Part shown: piece after piece, positions 48,949 through 63,159 of the stretch
Layout: every line of letters begins with the position of its first letter
Numbering within the stretch: position 1 is the stretch's first letter
Source: Delphinus delphis
Taxonomy: Eukaryota > Chordata > Mammalia > Artiodactyla > Delphinidae
DNA: 64,000 nucleotides
NCBI RefSeq assembly: GCF_949987515.2
Contig: NW_027192651.1
Coordinates: forward strand, 2,604,001 to 2,668,000
Direction of reading: 5' to 3'
Notes under the pieces: generated by a model
Databases searched by the model: none
What the model saw: the letters and a program-made list of their open reading frames with translations, nothing else
Told to the model about the DNA's origin: nothing
Position numbers and translations under genes: made by a program

Positions 48949-50527
48949 CTAACTGAAATAAGTCATACAGAAAAAGAAACATCATAAGATATCAGTAATA
49001 CACGGAATGTAAACTTGGGTACACAGGAACTGAATTACAGAACAGAACAGGGTCTCAAATTTAGAAAACCAACTTATGCTTGCTTAAGGGTAAAGGTGAG
49101 GTGGGGTGCTGCATAAAACCAGAGATTGAAATGAGCACAGATAAAGTTCCTTAAGTCAAATATGGAATAGACAAGAGCTACTCCTTGCTCAATGAAATGG
49201 ACTCAACACCGCATATTAAATGCCTAAGAATGTACCTGACTAGTAAGTATCTTAAAACCTATGGATTGCTATGTCTCCGAAAGAGAATCAAGCATGTGTA
49301 CAGGGGCATAAACGCAGCAGTGATAGGATTGGAGAGGTTCGGTGAGCAAATGAAGACCCTTTGAAGTCATATTGCATGGTACCCATTACACGGGTCTTAA
49401 CTCTCCAGGTTTAAGGTATTCTTCCTTCAGCTAAAACATGCATGTGGAACCCAAGTATGATCAACCATGTGAACGGGAGACGTGTTCAAATATGTCTCAG
49501 TTTTCCTCCCCTGGTACTCGGGTGCAACATTCCAGACGCTTTACTAACACTCTCCCCACTTGGAGAGTCAGCGCCTTTAACCTCCTGTTTGGCCCAGTTT
49601 GCAATTTCTGCGGAAGATGAACAGGAATAGCGAGAACCAATGAGAGACTAGCTGGAGGTGTCTGGACGGGCAAATTTAACTCTCATTTCCCACCAGGAAG
49701 AGGAAATAACCAAAGGCTCAGCGTGCCGTGCCGGAACCAGATTAGGGCCTGAAGCCATCCTGCGGTGTTGCGGCCAGGTCACAAGAAAGCGAGTTGAAGA
49801 AAGGAGCTCAGGGGCACTGTAATTCACAAACCTGCAGAGTTATAAATGACAGCTATCGTCCAAAAATAGACTGAAGTAAGGCTGCCAAGAGGACTTGAAA
49901 GCGGGGCAGAATTGCAGGAAACCGATTTCAGGAGGTAGACTGGAATTGCATTGAAAGCATAGGAAAAGAGGCAGAACGTCCACAATGATGCACTTGGCCA
50001 AAAAGGGCGTATGCGTTTTTTCCTGAATATATTCAGGAAAAAACGCATACGCCCTTTTTGGCCAACCAAGCAAGCTTGCAAAGGAAATCTGCACTACAAT
50101 GAAGTCTCACTTCCCCCCGGTCAAAAGGGCCATCTGAAAAAAGTGTAAAATCCAGAAAGGCAGGACAAGCCATGGAGAACTGGGAGCCTTGTTATGCTGA
50201 TGGGCGGGATGTAAATTGCCAACAGACACTCGGGAGAAGTGTATGGTGTTTCCTGAAACATCTAAAAAACAAAGCAACAGAGACTAGGGCACTGCCACTT
50301 ATGGTCCTATAGCTTAGGGAAATTAAAATCAAAAAGACACAGCCACCCCAAAGTTTGGAACGGCTCTGTTTACAAGAACCTCGTTTACAGTACAAGTTCA
50401 ACATCGCAGAAAGTGAAAAATGGATAAAGAAGTTGTGGTATTTACTTACAAAGCAATATCACTCAGCAATGAAATCTGTGTCATCAGGCCCTTAGCATCA
50501 CAATGAGTGGATTCAGGTATGATGATT
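48949..50527 (+). repeat. Satellite monomer 32
   Basis: CCCAAG form. AACTTGGGTAC near 49012 and GAGGTGGGGTG near 49098 are private changes. The palindrome at 49994-50065 is perfect. Confidence 0.95.
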
Positions 50528-52106
50528 CTAACTGAAATAAGTCACACAGAAAAAGAAACATCATAAGATATCAGTAATACACGGAATGGAAACTTGGCTA
50601 CACAGGAACTGAATTACAGAACAGAACAGGGTCTCAAATTTAGAAAACCAACTTATGCTTGCTTAAGGGTAAAGGTGAGTTGGGGTGCTGCATAAAACCA
50701 GAGATTGAAATGAGCACAGATAAAGTTCCTTAAGTCAAATATGGAATAGACAAGAGCTACTCCTTGCTCAACGAAATGGACTCAACACCGCATATTAAAC
50801 GCCTAAGAATGTACCTGACTAGTAAGTATCTTAAAACCTATGGATTGCTATGTCTCTGAAAGAGAATCAAGCATGTGTACAGGGGCATAAACGCAGCAGT
50901 GATAGGATTGGAGAGGTTCGGTGAGCAAATGAAGACCCTTTGAAGTCATATTGCATGGTACCCATTACACGGGTCTTAAATCTCCAGGTTTAAGGTATTC
51001 TTCCTTCAGCTAAAACATGCATGTGGAACCCAAGTATGATCAACCATGTGAACGGGAGACGTGTTCAAATATGTCTCAGTTTTCCTCCCCTGGTACTCGG
51101 GTGCAACATTCCAGACGCTTTACTAACACTCTCCCCACTTGGAGAGTCAGCGCCTTTAACCTCCTGTTTGGCCCAGTTTGCAATTTCTGCGGAAGATGAA
51201 CAGGAATAGCGAGAACCAATGAGAGACTAGCTGGAGGTGTCTGGACGGGCAAATTTAACTCTCATTTCCCACCAGGAAGAGGAAATAACCAAAGGCTCAG
51301 CGTGCCGTACCGGAACCAGATTAGGGCCTGAAGCCATCCTGCGGTGTTGCGGCCAGGTCACAAGAAAGCAAGTTGAAGAAAGGAGCTCAGGGGCACTGTA
51401 ATTCACAAACCTGCAGAGTTATAAATGACAGCTATCGTCCAAAAATAGACTGAAGTAAGGCTGCCAAGAGGACTTGAAAGCGGGGCAGAATTGCAGGAAA
51501 CCGATTTCAGGAGGTAGACTGGAATTGCATTGAAAGCATAGGAAAAGAGGCAGAACGTCCACAATGATGCACTTGGCCAAAAAGGGCGTATGCGTTTTTT
51601 CCTGAATATATTCAGGAAAAAACGCATACGCCCTTTTTGGCCAACCAAGCAAGCTTGCAAAGGAAATCTGCACTACAATGAAGTCTCACTTCCCCCCGGT
51701 CAAAAGGGCCATCTGAAAAAAGTGTAAAATCCAGAAAGGCAGGACAGGCCATGGAGAACTGGGAGCCTTGTTATGCTGATGGGCGGGATGTAAATTGCCA
51801 ACAACCACTCGGGAGAAGTGTATGGTGTTTCCTGAAACATCTAAAAAACAAAGCAACAGAGCCTAGGGCACTGCCACTTATGGTCCTATAGCTTAGGGAA
51901 ATTAAAATCAAAAAGACACAGTCACCCCAAAGTTTGGAACGGCTCTGTTTACAAGAACCTCGTTTACAGTACAAGTTCAACATCGCAGAAAGTGAAAAAT
52001 GGATAAAGAAGTTGTGGTATTTACTTACAAAGCAATATCACTCAGCAATGAAATCTGTGTCATCAGGCCCTTAGCAGCACAATGAGTGGATTCAGGTATG
52101 ATGATT
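50528..52106 (+). repeat. Satellite monomer 33
   Basis: CCCAAG form with GTCTCTGAAAG and a GTCTTAAATCTCC variant near 50972. The palindrome at 51573-51644 is perfect. Confidence 0.95.
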
Positions 52107-53686
52107 CTAACTGAAGTAAGTCACACAGAAAAAGAAACATCATAAGATATCAGTAATACACGGAATGTAAACTTGGCTACAAAGGAACTGAATTACAGAA
52201 CAGAACAGGGACTCAAATTTAGAAAACCAACTTATGCTTGCTTAAGGGTAAAGGTGAGTTGGGGTGCTGCATAAAACCAGAGATTGAAATGAGCACAGAT
52301 AAAGTTCCTTAAGCCAAATATGGAATAGACAAGAGCTACTCCTTGCTCAACGAAATGGACTCAACACCCCATATTAAACGCCTAAGAATGTACCTGACTA
52401 GTAAGTATCTTAAAACCTATGGATTGCTATGTCTCCGAAAGAGAATCAAGCATGTGTACAGGGGCATTAACGCAGCAGTGATAGGATTGGAGAGGTTTGG
52501 TGAGCAAATGAAGACCCTTTGAAGTCATATTGCATGGTACCCATTACACGGGTCTCAACTCTCCAGGTTTAAGGTATTCTTCCTTCAGCTAAAACATGCA
52601 TGTGGAACCTAGAGTATGATCAACCATGTGATCGGGAGACGTGTTCAAATATGTCTCAGTTTTCGTACCCTGGTACTCGGGTGCAACATTCCAGACGCTT
52701 TACTAACACTCTCCCGACTTGGAGAGTCAGTCCCTTTAACCTCCTGTTTGGCCCAGTTTGCAATTTCTGCGGAAGATGAACAGGAATAGCGAGAACCAAT
52801 GAGAGACTAGCTGGAGGTGTCTGGACGGGCAAATTTAACTCTCATTTCCCACCAGGAAGAGGAAATAACCAAAGGCTCAGCATGCCGTGCCGGAACCAGA
52901 TTAGGGCCTGAAGCCATCCTGCGGTGTTGCGGCCAGGTCACAAGAAAGCGAGTTGAAGAAAGGAGCTCAGGGGCACTGTAATTCACAAACCTGCAGAGTT
53001 ATAAATGACAGCTATCGTCCAAAAATATACTGAAGTAAGGCTGCCAAGAGGACTTGAAAGCGGGGCAGAATTGCAGGAAACTGATTTCAGGAGGTAGACT
53101 GGAATTGCATTGAAAGCATAGGAAAAGAGGCAGAACGTCCACAATGATGCACTTGGCCAAAAAGGGCGTATGCGTTTTTTCCTGAATATATTCAGGAAAA
53201 AACGCATACGCCCTTTTTGGCCAACCAAGCAAGCTTGCAAAGGAAATCTGCACTACAATGAAGTCTCACTTCCCCCCGGTCAAAAGGGCCATCTGAAAAA
53301 AGTGTAAAATCCAGAAAGGCAGGACAGGCCATGGACAACTGGGAGCCTAGTTATGCTGATGGGCGGGATGTAAATTGCCAACAGACACTCGGGAGAAGTG
53401 TATGGTGTTTCCTGAAACATCTAAAAAACAAAGCAACAGAGCCTAGGGCACTGCCACTTATGGTCCTATAGCTTAGGGAAATTAAAATCAAAAAGACACA
53501 GCCACCCCAAACTTTAGAACGGCTCTGTTTACAAGAACCTCGTTTACAGTACAAGTTCAACATCGCAGAAAGTGAAAAATGGATAAAGAAGTTGTGGTAT
53601 TTACTTACAAAGCAATATCACTCAGCAATGAAATCTGTGTCATCAGGCCCGTAGCAGCACAATGAGTGGATTCAGGTATGATGATT
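52107..53686 (+). repeat. Satellite monomer 34
   Basis: CCTAGAG form with GTTTTCGTACCC and CTCCCGACTTGG. GGCATTAACGC near 52463 is private. The tail has GCCCGTAGCAGCAC. The palindrome at 53153-53224 is perfect. Confidence 0.95.
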
Positions 53687-55263
53687 CTAACTGAAATAAG
53701 TCACACAGAAAAGAAACATCATAAGATATCAGTAATACACGGAATGTAAACTTGGCTACACAGGAACTGAATTACAGAACAGAACAGGGTCTGAAATTTA
53801 GAAAACCAACTTATGCTTGCTTAAGGGTAAAGGTGAGTTGGGGTGCTGCATAAAACCAGAGATTGAAATGAGCACAGATAAAGTTCCTTAAGCCAAATAT
53901 GGAACAGACAAGAGCTACTCCTTGCTCAACGAAATGGACTCAAAACCCCATATTAAACCCCTAAGAATGTACCTGACTAGTAAGTATCTTAAAACCTATG
54001 GATTGCTATGTCTCCAAAAGAGAATCAAGCATGTGTACAGGGGAATAAACGCAGCAGTGATAGGATTGGAGAGGTTCGGTGAGCAAATGAAGACCCTTTG
54101 AAGTCATATTGCATGGTACCCATTACACGGGTCTCAACTCTCCAGGTTTAAGGTATTCTTCCTTCAGCTAAAACATGCATGTGGAACCCAGAGTATGATC
54201 AACCATGTGATTGGGAGACGTGTTCAAATATGTCTCAGTTTTCCTCCCCTGGTACTCGGGTGCAACATTCCAGATGCTTTACTAACACTCTCCCGACTTG
54301 GAGAGTCAGTCCCTTTAACCTCCTGTTTGGCCCAGTTTGCAATTTCTGCCGAAGATGAACAGGAATAGCGAGAACCAATGAGAGGCTAGCTGGAGGTGTC
54401 TGGACGGGCAAATTTAACTCTCATTTCCCACCAGGAAGAGGAATTAACCAAAGGCTCAGCATGCCGGGCCGGAACCAGATTAGGGCCTGAAGCCATCCTG
54501 CGGTGTTGCGGCCAGGTCACAAGAAAGCGAGTTGAAGAAAGGAGCTCAGGGGCACTGTAATTCACAAACCTGCAGAGTTATAAATGACAGCTATCGTCCA
54601 AAAATAGACTGAAGTAAGGCTGCCAAGAGGACTTGAAAGCGGGGCAGAATTGCAGGAAACCGATTTCAGGAGGTAGACTGGAATTGCATTGAAAGCATAG
54701 GAAAAGAGGCAGAACGTCCACAATGATGCACTTGGCCAAAAAGGGCGTATGCGTTTTTTCCTGAATATATTCAGGAAAAAACGCATACGCCCTTTTTGGC
54801 CAACCAGGCAAGCTTGCAAAGGAAATCTGCACTACAATGAAGTCTCACTTCCCCCCGGTCAAAAGGGCCATCTGAAAAAAGTGTAAAATCCAGAAAGGCA
54901 ACAGGCCATTGAGAACTGGGAGCCTTGTTATGCTGATGGGCGGGATGTAAATTGCCAACAGACACTTGGGAGAAGTGTATGGTGTTTCCTGAAACATCTA
55001 AAAAACAAAGCAACAGAGCCTAGGGCACTTCCACTTATGGTCCTATAGCTTAGGGAAATTAAAATCAAAAAGACACAGCCACCCCAAAGTTTGGAACGGC
55101 TCTGTTTACAAGAACCTCGTTTACAGTACAAGTTCAACATCGCAGAAAGTGAAAAATGGATAAAGAAGTTGTAGTATTCACTTACAAAGCAATATCACTC
55201 AGCAATGAAATCTGTGTCATCAGGCCCTTAGCATCACAATGAGTGGATTCAGGTATGATGATT
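53687..55263 (+). repeat. Satellite monomer 35
   Basis: CCCAGAG form with the AAAACCCCAT block and the GG deletion. One A is missing from the run at CAGAAAAGAAAC near 53706. The tail is GTAGTATTCAC. The palindrome at 54732-54803 is perfect. Confidence 0.95.
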
Positions 55264-56840
55264 CTAACTGAAATAAGTCACACAGAAAAAGAAACATCAT
55301 AAGATATCACTAATACACGGAATGTAAACTTGGCTACACAGGAACTGAATTCCAAAACAGAACAGGGTCTCAAATTTAGAAAACCAACTTATGCTTGCTT
55401 AAGGGGAAAGGTGAGTTGGGTTGCTGCATAAAACCAGAGATTGAAATGAGCACAGATAAAGTTCCTTAAGCCAAATATGGAATAGACAAGAGCTACTCCT
55501 TGCTCAACGAAATGGACTCAACACCGCATATTAAACGCCTAAGAATGTACCTGACTAGTAAGTATCTTAAAACCTATGGATTACTATGTCTTCGAAAGAG
55601 AATCAAGCATGTGTACAGGGGCATAAACGCAGCAGTGATAGGATTGGAGAGGTTCGGTGAGCAAATGAAGACCCTTTGAAGTCATATTGCATGGTACCCA
55701 TTCCACGGGTTTCAACTACCCAGGATTTAGGTATTCTTCCTTCAGCTAAAACATGCATGTGGAACCCAAGTATAATCAACCATGTGAACGGGAGATGTGT
55801 TCAAATATGTCTCAGTTTTCCTCCCCTGGTACTAGGGTTCAACATTCCAGATGCTTTACTAACACTCTCCCCACTTGGAGAGTCAGCGCCTTTAACCTCC
55901 TGTTTGGCCCAGTTTGCAATTTCTGCGGAAGATGAACAGGAATAGCGAGAACCAATGAGAGGCTAGCTGGAGGTGTCTGGACGGGCAAATTTAACTCTCA
56001 TTTCCCACCAGGAAGAGGAAATAACCAAAGGCTCAGCATGCCGGGCCGGAACCAGATTAGGGCCTGAAGCCATCCTGCGGTGTTGCGGCCAGGTCACAAG
56101 AAAGCGAGTTGAAGAAAGGAGCTCAGGGGCACTGTAATTCACAAACCTGCAGAGTTATAAATGACAGCTATCGTCCAAAAATAGACTGAAGTAAGGCTGC
56201 CAAGAGGACTTGAAAGCGGGGCAGAATTGCAGGAAACCGATTTCAGGAGGTAGACTGGAATTGCATTGAAAGCATAGGAAAAGAGGCAGAACGTCCACAA
56301 TAATGCACTTGGCCAAAAAGGGCATATGCGTTTTTTCCTGAATATATTCAGGAAAAAACGCATACGCCCTTTTTGGCCAACCAAGCAAGCTTGCAAAGGA
56401 AATCTGCACTACAATGAAGTCTCACTTCCCCCCAGTCAAAAGGGCCATCTGAAAAAAGTGTAAAATCCAGAAAGGCAACAGGCCATTGAGAACTGGGAGC
56501 CTTGTTATGCTGATGGGCGGCATGTAAATTGCCAACAGACACTCGGGAGAAGTGTATGGTGTTTCCTGAAACATCTAAAAAACAAAGCAACAGAGCCTAG
56601 GGCACTTCCACTTATGGTCCTATAGCTTAGAGAAATTAAAATCAAAAAGACACAGCCACCCCAAAGTTTGGAACGGCTCTGTGTACAAGAACCTCGTTTA
56701 CAGTACAAGTTCAACATCGCAGAAAGTGAAAAATGGATAAAGAAGTTGTAGTATTCACTTACAAAGCAATATCACTCAGCAATGAAATCTGTGTCATCAG
56801 GCCCTTAGCATCACAATGAGTGGATTCAGGTATGATGATT
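55264..56840 (+). repeat. Satellite monomer 36
   Basis: CACTAAT / GAATTCC head, CCCAAGTATAATC and ACTAGGGTTC near 55831, GG deletion and GTAGTATTCAC tail. The palindrome at 56309-56380 has one mismatch (GGGCATATG). Confidence 0.95.
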
Positions 56841-58419
56841 CTAACTGAAATAAGTCACACAGAAAAAGAAACATCATAAGATATCACTAATACACGGAAT
56901 GTAAACTTGGCTACACAGGAACTGAATTCCAAAACAGAAAAGGGTCTCAAATTTAGAAAACCAACTTATGCTTGCTTAAGGGGAAAGGTGAGTTGGGTTG
57001 CTGCATGAAACCAGAGATTGAAATGAGCACAGATAAAGTTCCTTAAGTCAAATATGGAATAGACAAGAGATACTCCTTGCTCAATGAAATGGACTCAACA
57101 CCGCATATTAAACGCCTAAGAATGTACCTGACTAGTAAGTATCTTAAAACCTATGGATTGCTATGTCTCCGAAAGAGAATCAAGCATGTGTACAGGGGCA
57201 TAAACGCAGCAGTGATAGGATTGGAGAGGTTCGGTGAGCAAATGAAGACCCTTTGAAGTCATATTGCATGGTACCCATTCCACGGGTTTCAACTACCCAG
57301 GTTTTAGGTATTCTTCCTTCAGATAAAACATGCATGTGGAACCCAGAGTATGATCAACCGTGTGATCGGGAGACGTGTTCAAATATGTCTCAGTTTTCCT
57401 CCCCTGGTACTCGGGTGCAACATTCCAGACGCTTTACTAACACTCTCCCCACTTGGAGAGTCAGCGCCTTTAACCTCCTGTTTGGCACAGTTTGCAATTT
57501 CTGCGGAAGATGAACAGGAATAGCGAGAACCAATGAGAGGCTAGCTGGAGGTGTCTGGACGGGCAAATTTAACTCTCATTTCCCAACAGGAAGAGGAAAT
57601 AACCAAAGGCTCAGCGTGCCGTACTGGAACCAGATTAGGGCCTGAAGCCATCCTGCGGTGTTGCGGCCAGCTCAAAAGAAAGCGAGTTGAAGAAAGGAGC
57701 TCAGGGGCACTGTAATTCACAAACCTGCAGAGTTATAAATGACAGCTATCGTCCAAAAATAGACTGAAGTAAGGCTGCCAAGAGGACTTGAAAGCGGGGC
57801 AGAATTGCAGGAAACCGATTTCAGGAGGTAGACTGGAATTGCATTGAAAGCATAGGAAAAGAGGCAGAACGTCCACAATGATGCACTTGGCCAAAAAGGG
57901 CGTATGCGTTTTTTCCTGAATATATTCAGGAAAAAACGCATACGCCCTTTTTGGCCAACCAAGCAAGCTTGCAAAGAAATCTGCACTACAATGAAGTCTC
58001 ACTTCCCCCCGGTCAAAAGGGCCATCTGAAAAAAGTGTAAAATCCAGAAAGGCAGGACAGGCCATGGAGAACTGGGAGCCTTGTTATGCTGATGGGCGGG
58101 ATGTAAATTGCCAACAACCACTCGGGAGAAGTGTATGGTGTTTCCTGAAACATCTAAAAAAGAAAGCAAGAGAACCTAGGGCACTTCCACTTATGGTCCT
58201 ATAGCTTAGGGAAATTAAAATCAAAAAGACACAGCCACCCCAAAGTTTGGAACGGCTCTGTTTACAAGAACCTCGTTTACAGTACAAGTTCAACATCGCA
58301 GAAAGTGAAAAATGGATAAAGAACTTGTGGTATTTACTTACAAAGCAATATCACTCAGCAATGAAATCTGTGTCATCAGGCCCTTAGCAGCACAATGAGT
58401 GGATTCAGGTATGATGATT
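56841..58419 (+). repeat. Satellite monomer 37
   Basis: CACTAAT / GAATTCC head and CCCAGAG form with CAACCGTGTG. One G is missing in GCAAAGAAATC near 57975. The palindrome at 57887-57958 is perfect. Confidence 0.95.
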
Positions 58420-59999
58420 CTAACTGAAATAAGTCACACAGAAAAAGAAACATCATAAGATATCAGTAATACACGGAATGTAAACTTGGCTACACAGGAA
58501 CTGAATTACAGAACAGAACAGGGTCTCAAATTTAGAAAACCAACTTATGCTTGCTTAAGGGGAAAGGTGAGTTGGGGTGCTGCATAAAACCAGAGATTGA
58601 AATAAGCACAGATAAAGTTCCTTAGGCCAAATATGGAATAGACAAGAGCTACTCCTTGCTCAACGAAATGGACTCAACACCGCATATTAAACGCCTAAGA
58701 ATGTACCTGACTAGTAAGTATCTTAAAACCTATAGATTGTTATGTCTCCGAAAGAGAATCAAGCATGTGTACAGGGGCATAAACGCAGCAGTGATAGGAT
58801 TGGAGAGGTTCGGTGAGCAAATGAAGACCCTTTGAAGTCATATTGCATGGTACCCATTACACGGGTCTGAACTCTCCAGGTTTAAGGTATTCTTCCTTCA
58901 GCTAAAACATGCATGTGGAACCCAAGTATGATCAACCATGTGAACGGGAGACGTGTTCAAATATGTCTCAGTTTTCCTCCCCTGGTACTCGGGTGCAACA
59001 TTCCAGACGCTTTACTAACACTCTCCCCACTTGGAGAGTCAGCGCCTTTAACCTCCTGTTTGGCCCAGTTTGCAATTTCTGCGGAAGATGAACAGGAATA
59101 GCGAGAACCAATGAGAGACTAGCTGGAGGTGTCTGGACGGGCAAATTTAACTCTCATTTCCCACCAGGAAGAGGAAATAACCAAAGGCTCAGCATGCCGT
59201 GCCGGAACCAGATTAGGGTCTGAAGCCATCCTGCGGTGTTGCGGCCAGGTCACAAGAAAGCAAGTTGAAGAAAGGAGCTCAGGGGCACTGTAATTCACAA
59301 ACCTGCAGAGTTATAAATGACAGCTATCGTCCAAAAATAGACTGAAGTAAGGCTGCCAAGAGGACTTGAAAGCGGGGCAGAATTGCAGGAAACCGATTTC
59401 AGGAGATAGACTGGAATTGCATTGAAAGCATAGGAAAAGAGGCAGAACGTCCACAATGATGCACTTGGCCAAAAAGGGCGTATGCGTTTTTTCCTGAATA
59501 TATTCAGGAAAAAACGCATACGCCCTTTTTGGCCAACCAAGCAAGCTTGCAAAGGAAATCTGCACTACAATGAAGTCTCACTTCCCCCCCGGTCAAAAGG
59601 GCCATCTGAAAAAAGTGTAAAATCCAGAAAGGCAGGACAGGCCATGGAGAACTGGGAGCCTTGTTATGCTGATGGGCGGGATGTAAATTGCCAACAGACA
59701 CTCGGGAGAAGTGTATGGTGTTTCCTGAAACATCTAAAAAACAAAGCAACAGAGCCTAGGGCACTGCCACTTATGGTCCTATAGCTTAGGGAAATTAAAA
59801 TCAAAAAGACACAGCCACCCCAATGTTTGGGACGCCTCTGTTTACAAGAACCTCGTTTACAGTACAAGTTCAACATCGCAGAAAGTGAAAAATGGATAAA
59901 GAAGTTGTGGTATTTACTTACAAAGCAATATCACTCAGCAATGAAATCTATGTCATCAGGCCCTTAGCATCACAATGAGTGGATTCATGTATGATGATT
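58420..59999 (+). repeat. Satellite monomer 38
   Basis: CCCAAG form. The C-run near 59584 has seven Cs instead of six, which joins two chance frames into a 100-codon plus-strand ORF that has no other support. The palindrome at 59465-59536 is perfect. Confidence 0.95.
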
Positions 60000-61579
60000 C
60001 TAACTGAAATAAGTCACACAGAAAAAGAAACATCATAAGATATCAGTAATACACGGAATGGAAATTTGGCTACACAGGAACTGAATTACAGAACAGAACA
60101 GGGTCTCAAATTTAGAAAACCAACTTATGCTTGCTTAAGGGGAAAGGTGAGTTGGGGTGCTGCATAAAACCAGAGATTGAAATGAGCACAGATAAAGTTC
60201 CTTAAGTCAAATATGGAATAGACAAGAGCTACTCCTTGCTCAACGAAATGGACTCAACACCGCATATTAAACGCCTAAGAATGTACCTGACTAGTAAGTA
60301 TCGTAAAACCTATGGATTGCTATGTCTCCAAAAGAGAATCAAGCATGTGTACAGGGGCATAAACGCAGCAGTGATAAGATTGGAGAGGTTCGGTGAGCAA
60401 ATGAAGACCCTTTGAAGTCATATTGCATGGTACCCATTCCACGGGTTTCAACTACCCAGGTTTAAGGTATTCTTCCTTCAGATAAAACATGCATGTGGAA
60501 CCTAGAGTATGATCAACCATGTGAACGGGAGACGTGTTCAAATATGTCTCAGTTTTCGTACCCTGGTACTCGGGTGCAACATTCCAGACGCTTTACTAAC
60601 ACTCTCCCGACTTGGAGAGTCAGTCCCTTTAACCTCCTGTTTGGCCCAGTTTTCAATTTCTGCGGAAGATGAACAGGAATAGCGAGAACCAATGAGAGAC
60701 TAGCTGGAGGTGTCTGGACGGGCAAATTTAACTCTCATTTCCCAACAGGAAGAGGAAATAACCAAAGGCTCAGCGTGCCGTACCGGAACCAGATTAGGGC
60801 CTGAAGCCATCCTGCGGTGTTGCGGCCAGCTCAAAAGAAAGCGAGTTGAAGAAAGGAGCTCAGGGGCACTGTAATTCACAAACCTGCAGAGTTATAAATG
60901 ACAGCTATCGTCCAAAAATAGACTGAAGTAAGGCTGCCAAGAGGACTTGAAAGCGGGGCAGAATTGCAGGAAACCGATTTCAGGAGGTAGACTGGAATTG
61001 CATTGAAAGCATAGGAAAAGAGGCAGAACGTCCACAATGATGCACTTGGCCAAAAAGGGCGTATGCGTTTTTTCCTGAATATATTCAGGAAAAAACGCAT
61101 ACGCACTTTTTGGCCAACCACGCAAGCTTGCAAAGGAAATCTGCACTACAATGAAGTCTCACTTCCCCCCGGTCAAAAGGGCCATCTGAAAAAAGTGTAA
61201 AATCCAGAAAGGCAGGACAGGCCATGGAGAACTGGGAGCCTTGTTATGCTGATGGGCGGGATGTAAATTGCCAACAGACACTCGGGAGAAGTGTATGGTG
61301 TTTCCTGAAACATCTAAAAAACAAAGCAACAGAGCCTAGGGCACTGCCACTTATGGTCCTATAGCTTAGGGAAATTAAAATCAGAAAGACAGAGCCACCC
61401 CAAAGTTTGGGACGCCTCTGTTTACAAGAACCTCGTTTTCAGTACAAGTTCAACATCACAGAAAGTGAAAAATGGATAAAGAAGTTGTGGTATTTACTTA
61501 CAAAGCAATATCACTCAGCAATGAAATCTATGTCATCAGGCCCTTAGCATCACAATGAGTGGATACAGGTATGATGATT
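60000..61579 (+). repeat. Satellite monomer 39
   Basis: CCTAGAG form with GTTTTCGTACCC. GTTTTCAATTTC near 60650 is shared only with monomer 40. The palindrome at 61046-61117 has one right-arm mismatch. Confidence 0.95.
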
Positions 61580-63159
61580 CTAACTGAAATAAGTCACACA
61601 GAAAAAGAAACATCATAAGATATCAGTAATACACGGAATGTAAACTTGGCTACACAGGAACTGAATTACAGAACAGAACAGGGTCTCAAATTTAGAAAAC
61701 CAACTTATGCTTGCTTAAGGGTAAAGGTGAGTTGGGGTGCTGCATAAAACCAGAGATTGAAATGAGCACAGATAAAGTTCCTTAAGTCAAATATGGAATA
61801 GACAAGAGCTACTCCTTGCTCAACGAAATGGACTCAACACCGCATATTAAACGCCTAAGAATGTACCTGACTAGTAAGTATCTTAAAACCTATGGATTGC
61901 TATGTCTCCGAAAGAGAATCAAGCATGTGAACAGGGGCATAAACGCAGCAGTGATAGGATTGGAGAGGTTCGGTGAGCAAATGAAGACCCTTTGAAGTCA
62001 TATTGCATGGTACCCATTCCACGGGTTTCAACTACCCAGGTTTAAGGTATTCTTCCTTCAGCTAAAACATGCATGTGGAACCTAGAGTATGATCAACCAT
62101 GTGAATGGGAGACGTGTTCAAATATGTCTCAGTTTTCCTCCCCTGGTACTCGGGTGCAACATTCCAGACGCTTTACTAACACTCTCCCGACTTGGAGAGT
62201 CAGTCCCTTTAACCTCCTGTTTGGCCCAGTTTTCAATTTCTGCGGAAGTTGAACAGGAATAGCGAGAACCAATGAGAGGCTAGCTGGAGGTGTCTGGACG
62301 GGCAAATTTAACTCTCATTTCCCACCAGGAAGAGGAAATAACCAAAGGCTCAGCGTGCCGTGCCAGAACCATATTAGGGCCTGAAACCATCCTGCGGTGT
62401 TGCGGCCAGCTCAAAAGAAAGCGAGTTGAAGAAAGGAGCTCAGGGGCACTGTAATTCACAAACCTGCAGAGTTATAAATGACAGCTATCGTCCAAAAATA
62501 TACTGAAGTAAGGCTGCCAAGAGGACTTGAAAGCAGGGCAGAATTGCAAGAAACCGATTTCAGGAGGTAGACTGGAATTGCATTGAAAGCATAGGAAAAG
62601 AGGCAGTACGTCCACAATGATGCACTTGGCCAAAAAGGGCGTATGCGTTTTCTCCTGAATATATTCAGGAAAAAACGCATACGCCCTTTTTGGCCAACCA
62701 AGCAAGCTTGCAAAGGAAATCTGCACTACAATGAAGTCTCACTTCCCCCCGGGCAAAAGGGCCATCTGAAAAAACTGTAAAATCCAGAAAGGCAGGACAG
62801 GCCATGGAGAACTGGGAGCCTTGTTATGCTGATGGGCGGGATGTAAATTGCCAACAGACACTCGGGAGAAGTGTATGGTGTTTCCTGAAACATCTAAAAA
62901 ACAAAGCAACAGAGCCTAGGGCACTTCCACTTATGGTCCTATAGCTTAGGGAAATTAAAATCAAAAAGACACAGCCACCCCAAAGTTTGGGACGCCTCCG
63001 TTTACAAGAACCTCGTTTACCATACAAGTTCAACATCGCAGAAAGTGAAAAATGGATAAAGAATTTGTGGTACTTACGTACAATGCAGTATCTCTCAGCA
63101 ATGAAATCTATGTCATCAGGCCTGTAGCAGCATAATGAGTGGATTCAGGTACGATGATT
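61580..63159 (+). repeat. Satellite monomer 40
   Basis: CCTAGAG form but with GTTTTCCTCCCC. It ends in a GTGGTACTTACG tail with extra private changes (CTCTCAGC, GCCTGTAGC). The palindrome at 62626-62697 has one mismatch (TTTTCTCC). Confidence 0.95.
63064..63152 (+). repeat. Diverged 89-bp junction block, monomer 40/41 (partly reverted)
   Basis: It keeps GTACTTACG, ACAATGCAGTATC, GCAGCATAATGAG and GGTACG. It has GAATTTG, CTCTCAGC and GCCTGTAGC, and the majority GAGTGGATT instead of GAGTAGATT. It is the most distant of the five from the others, both in position and in sequence. Confidence 0.75.

Noticed and set aside
59482..59784. 100-codon plus-strand ORF in monomer 38
   Set aside because: Created by one extra C in a C-run (7 versus 6). 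It starts inside the palindrome and ends in satellite sequence.
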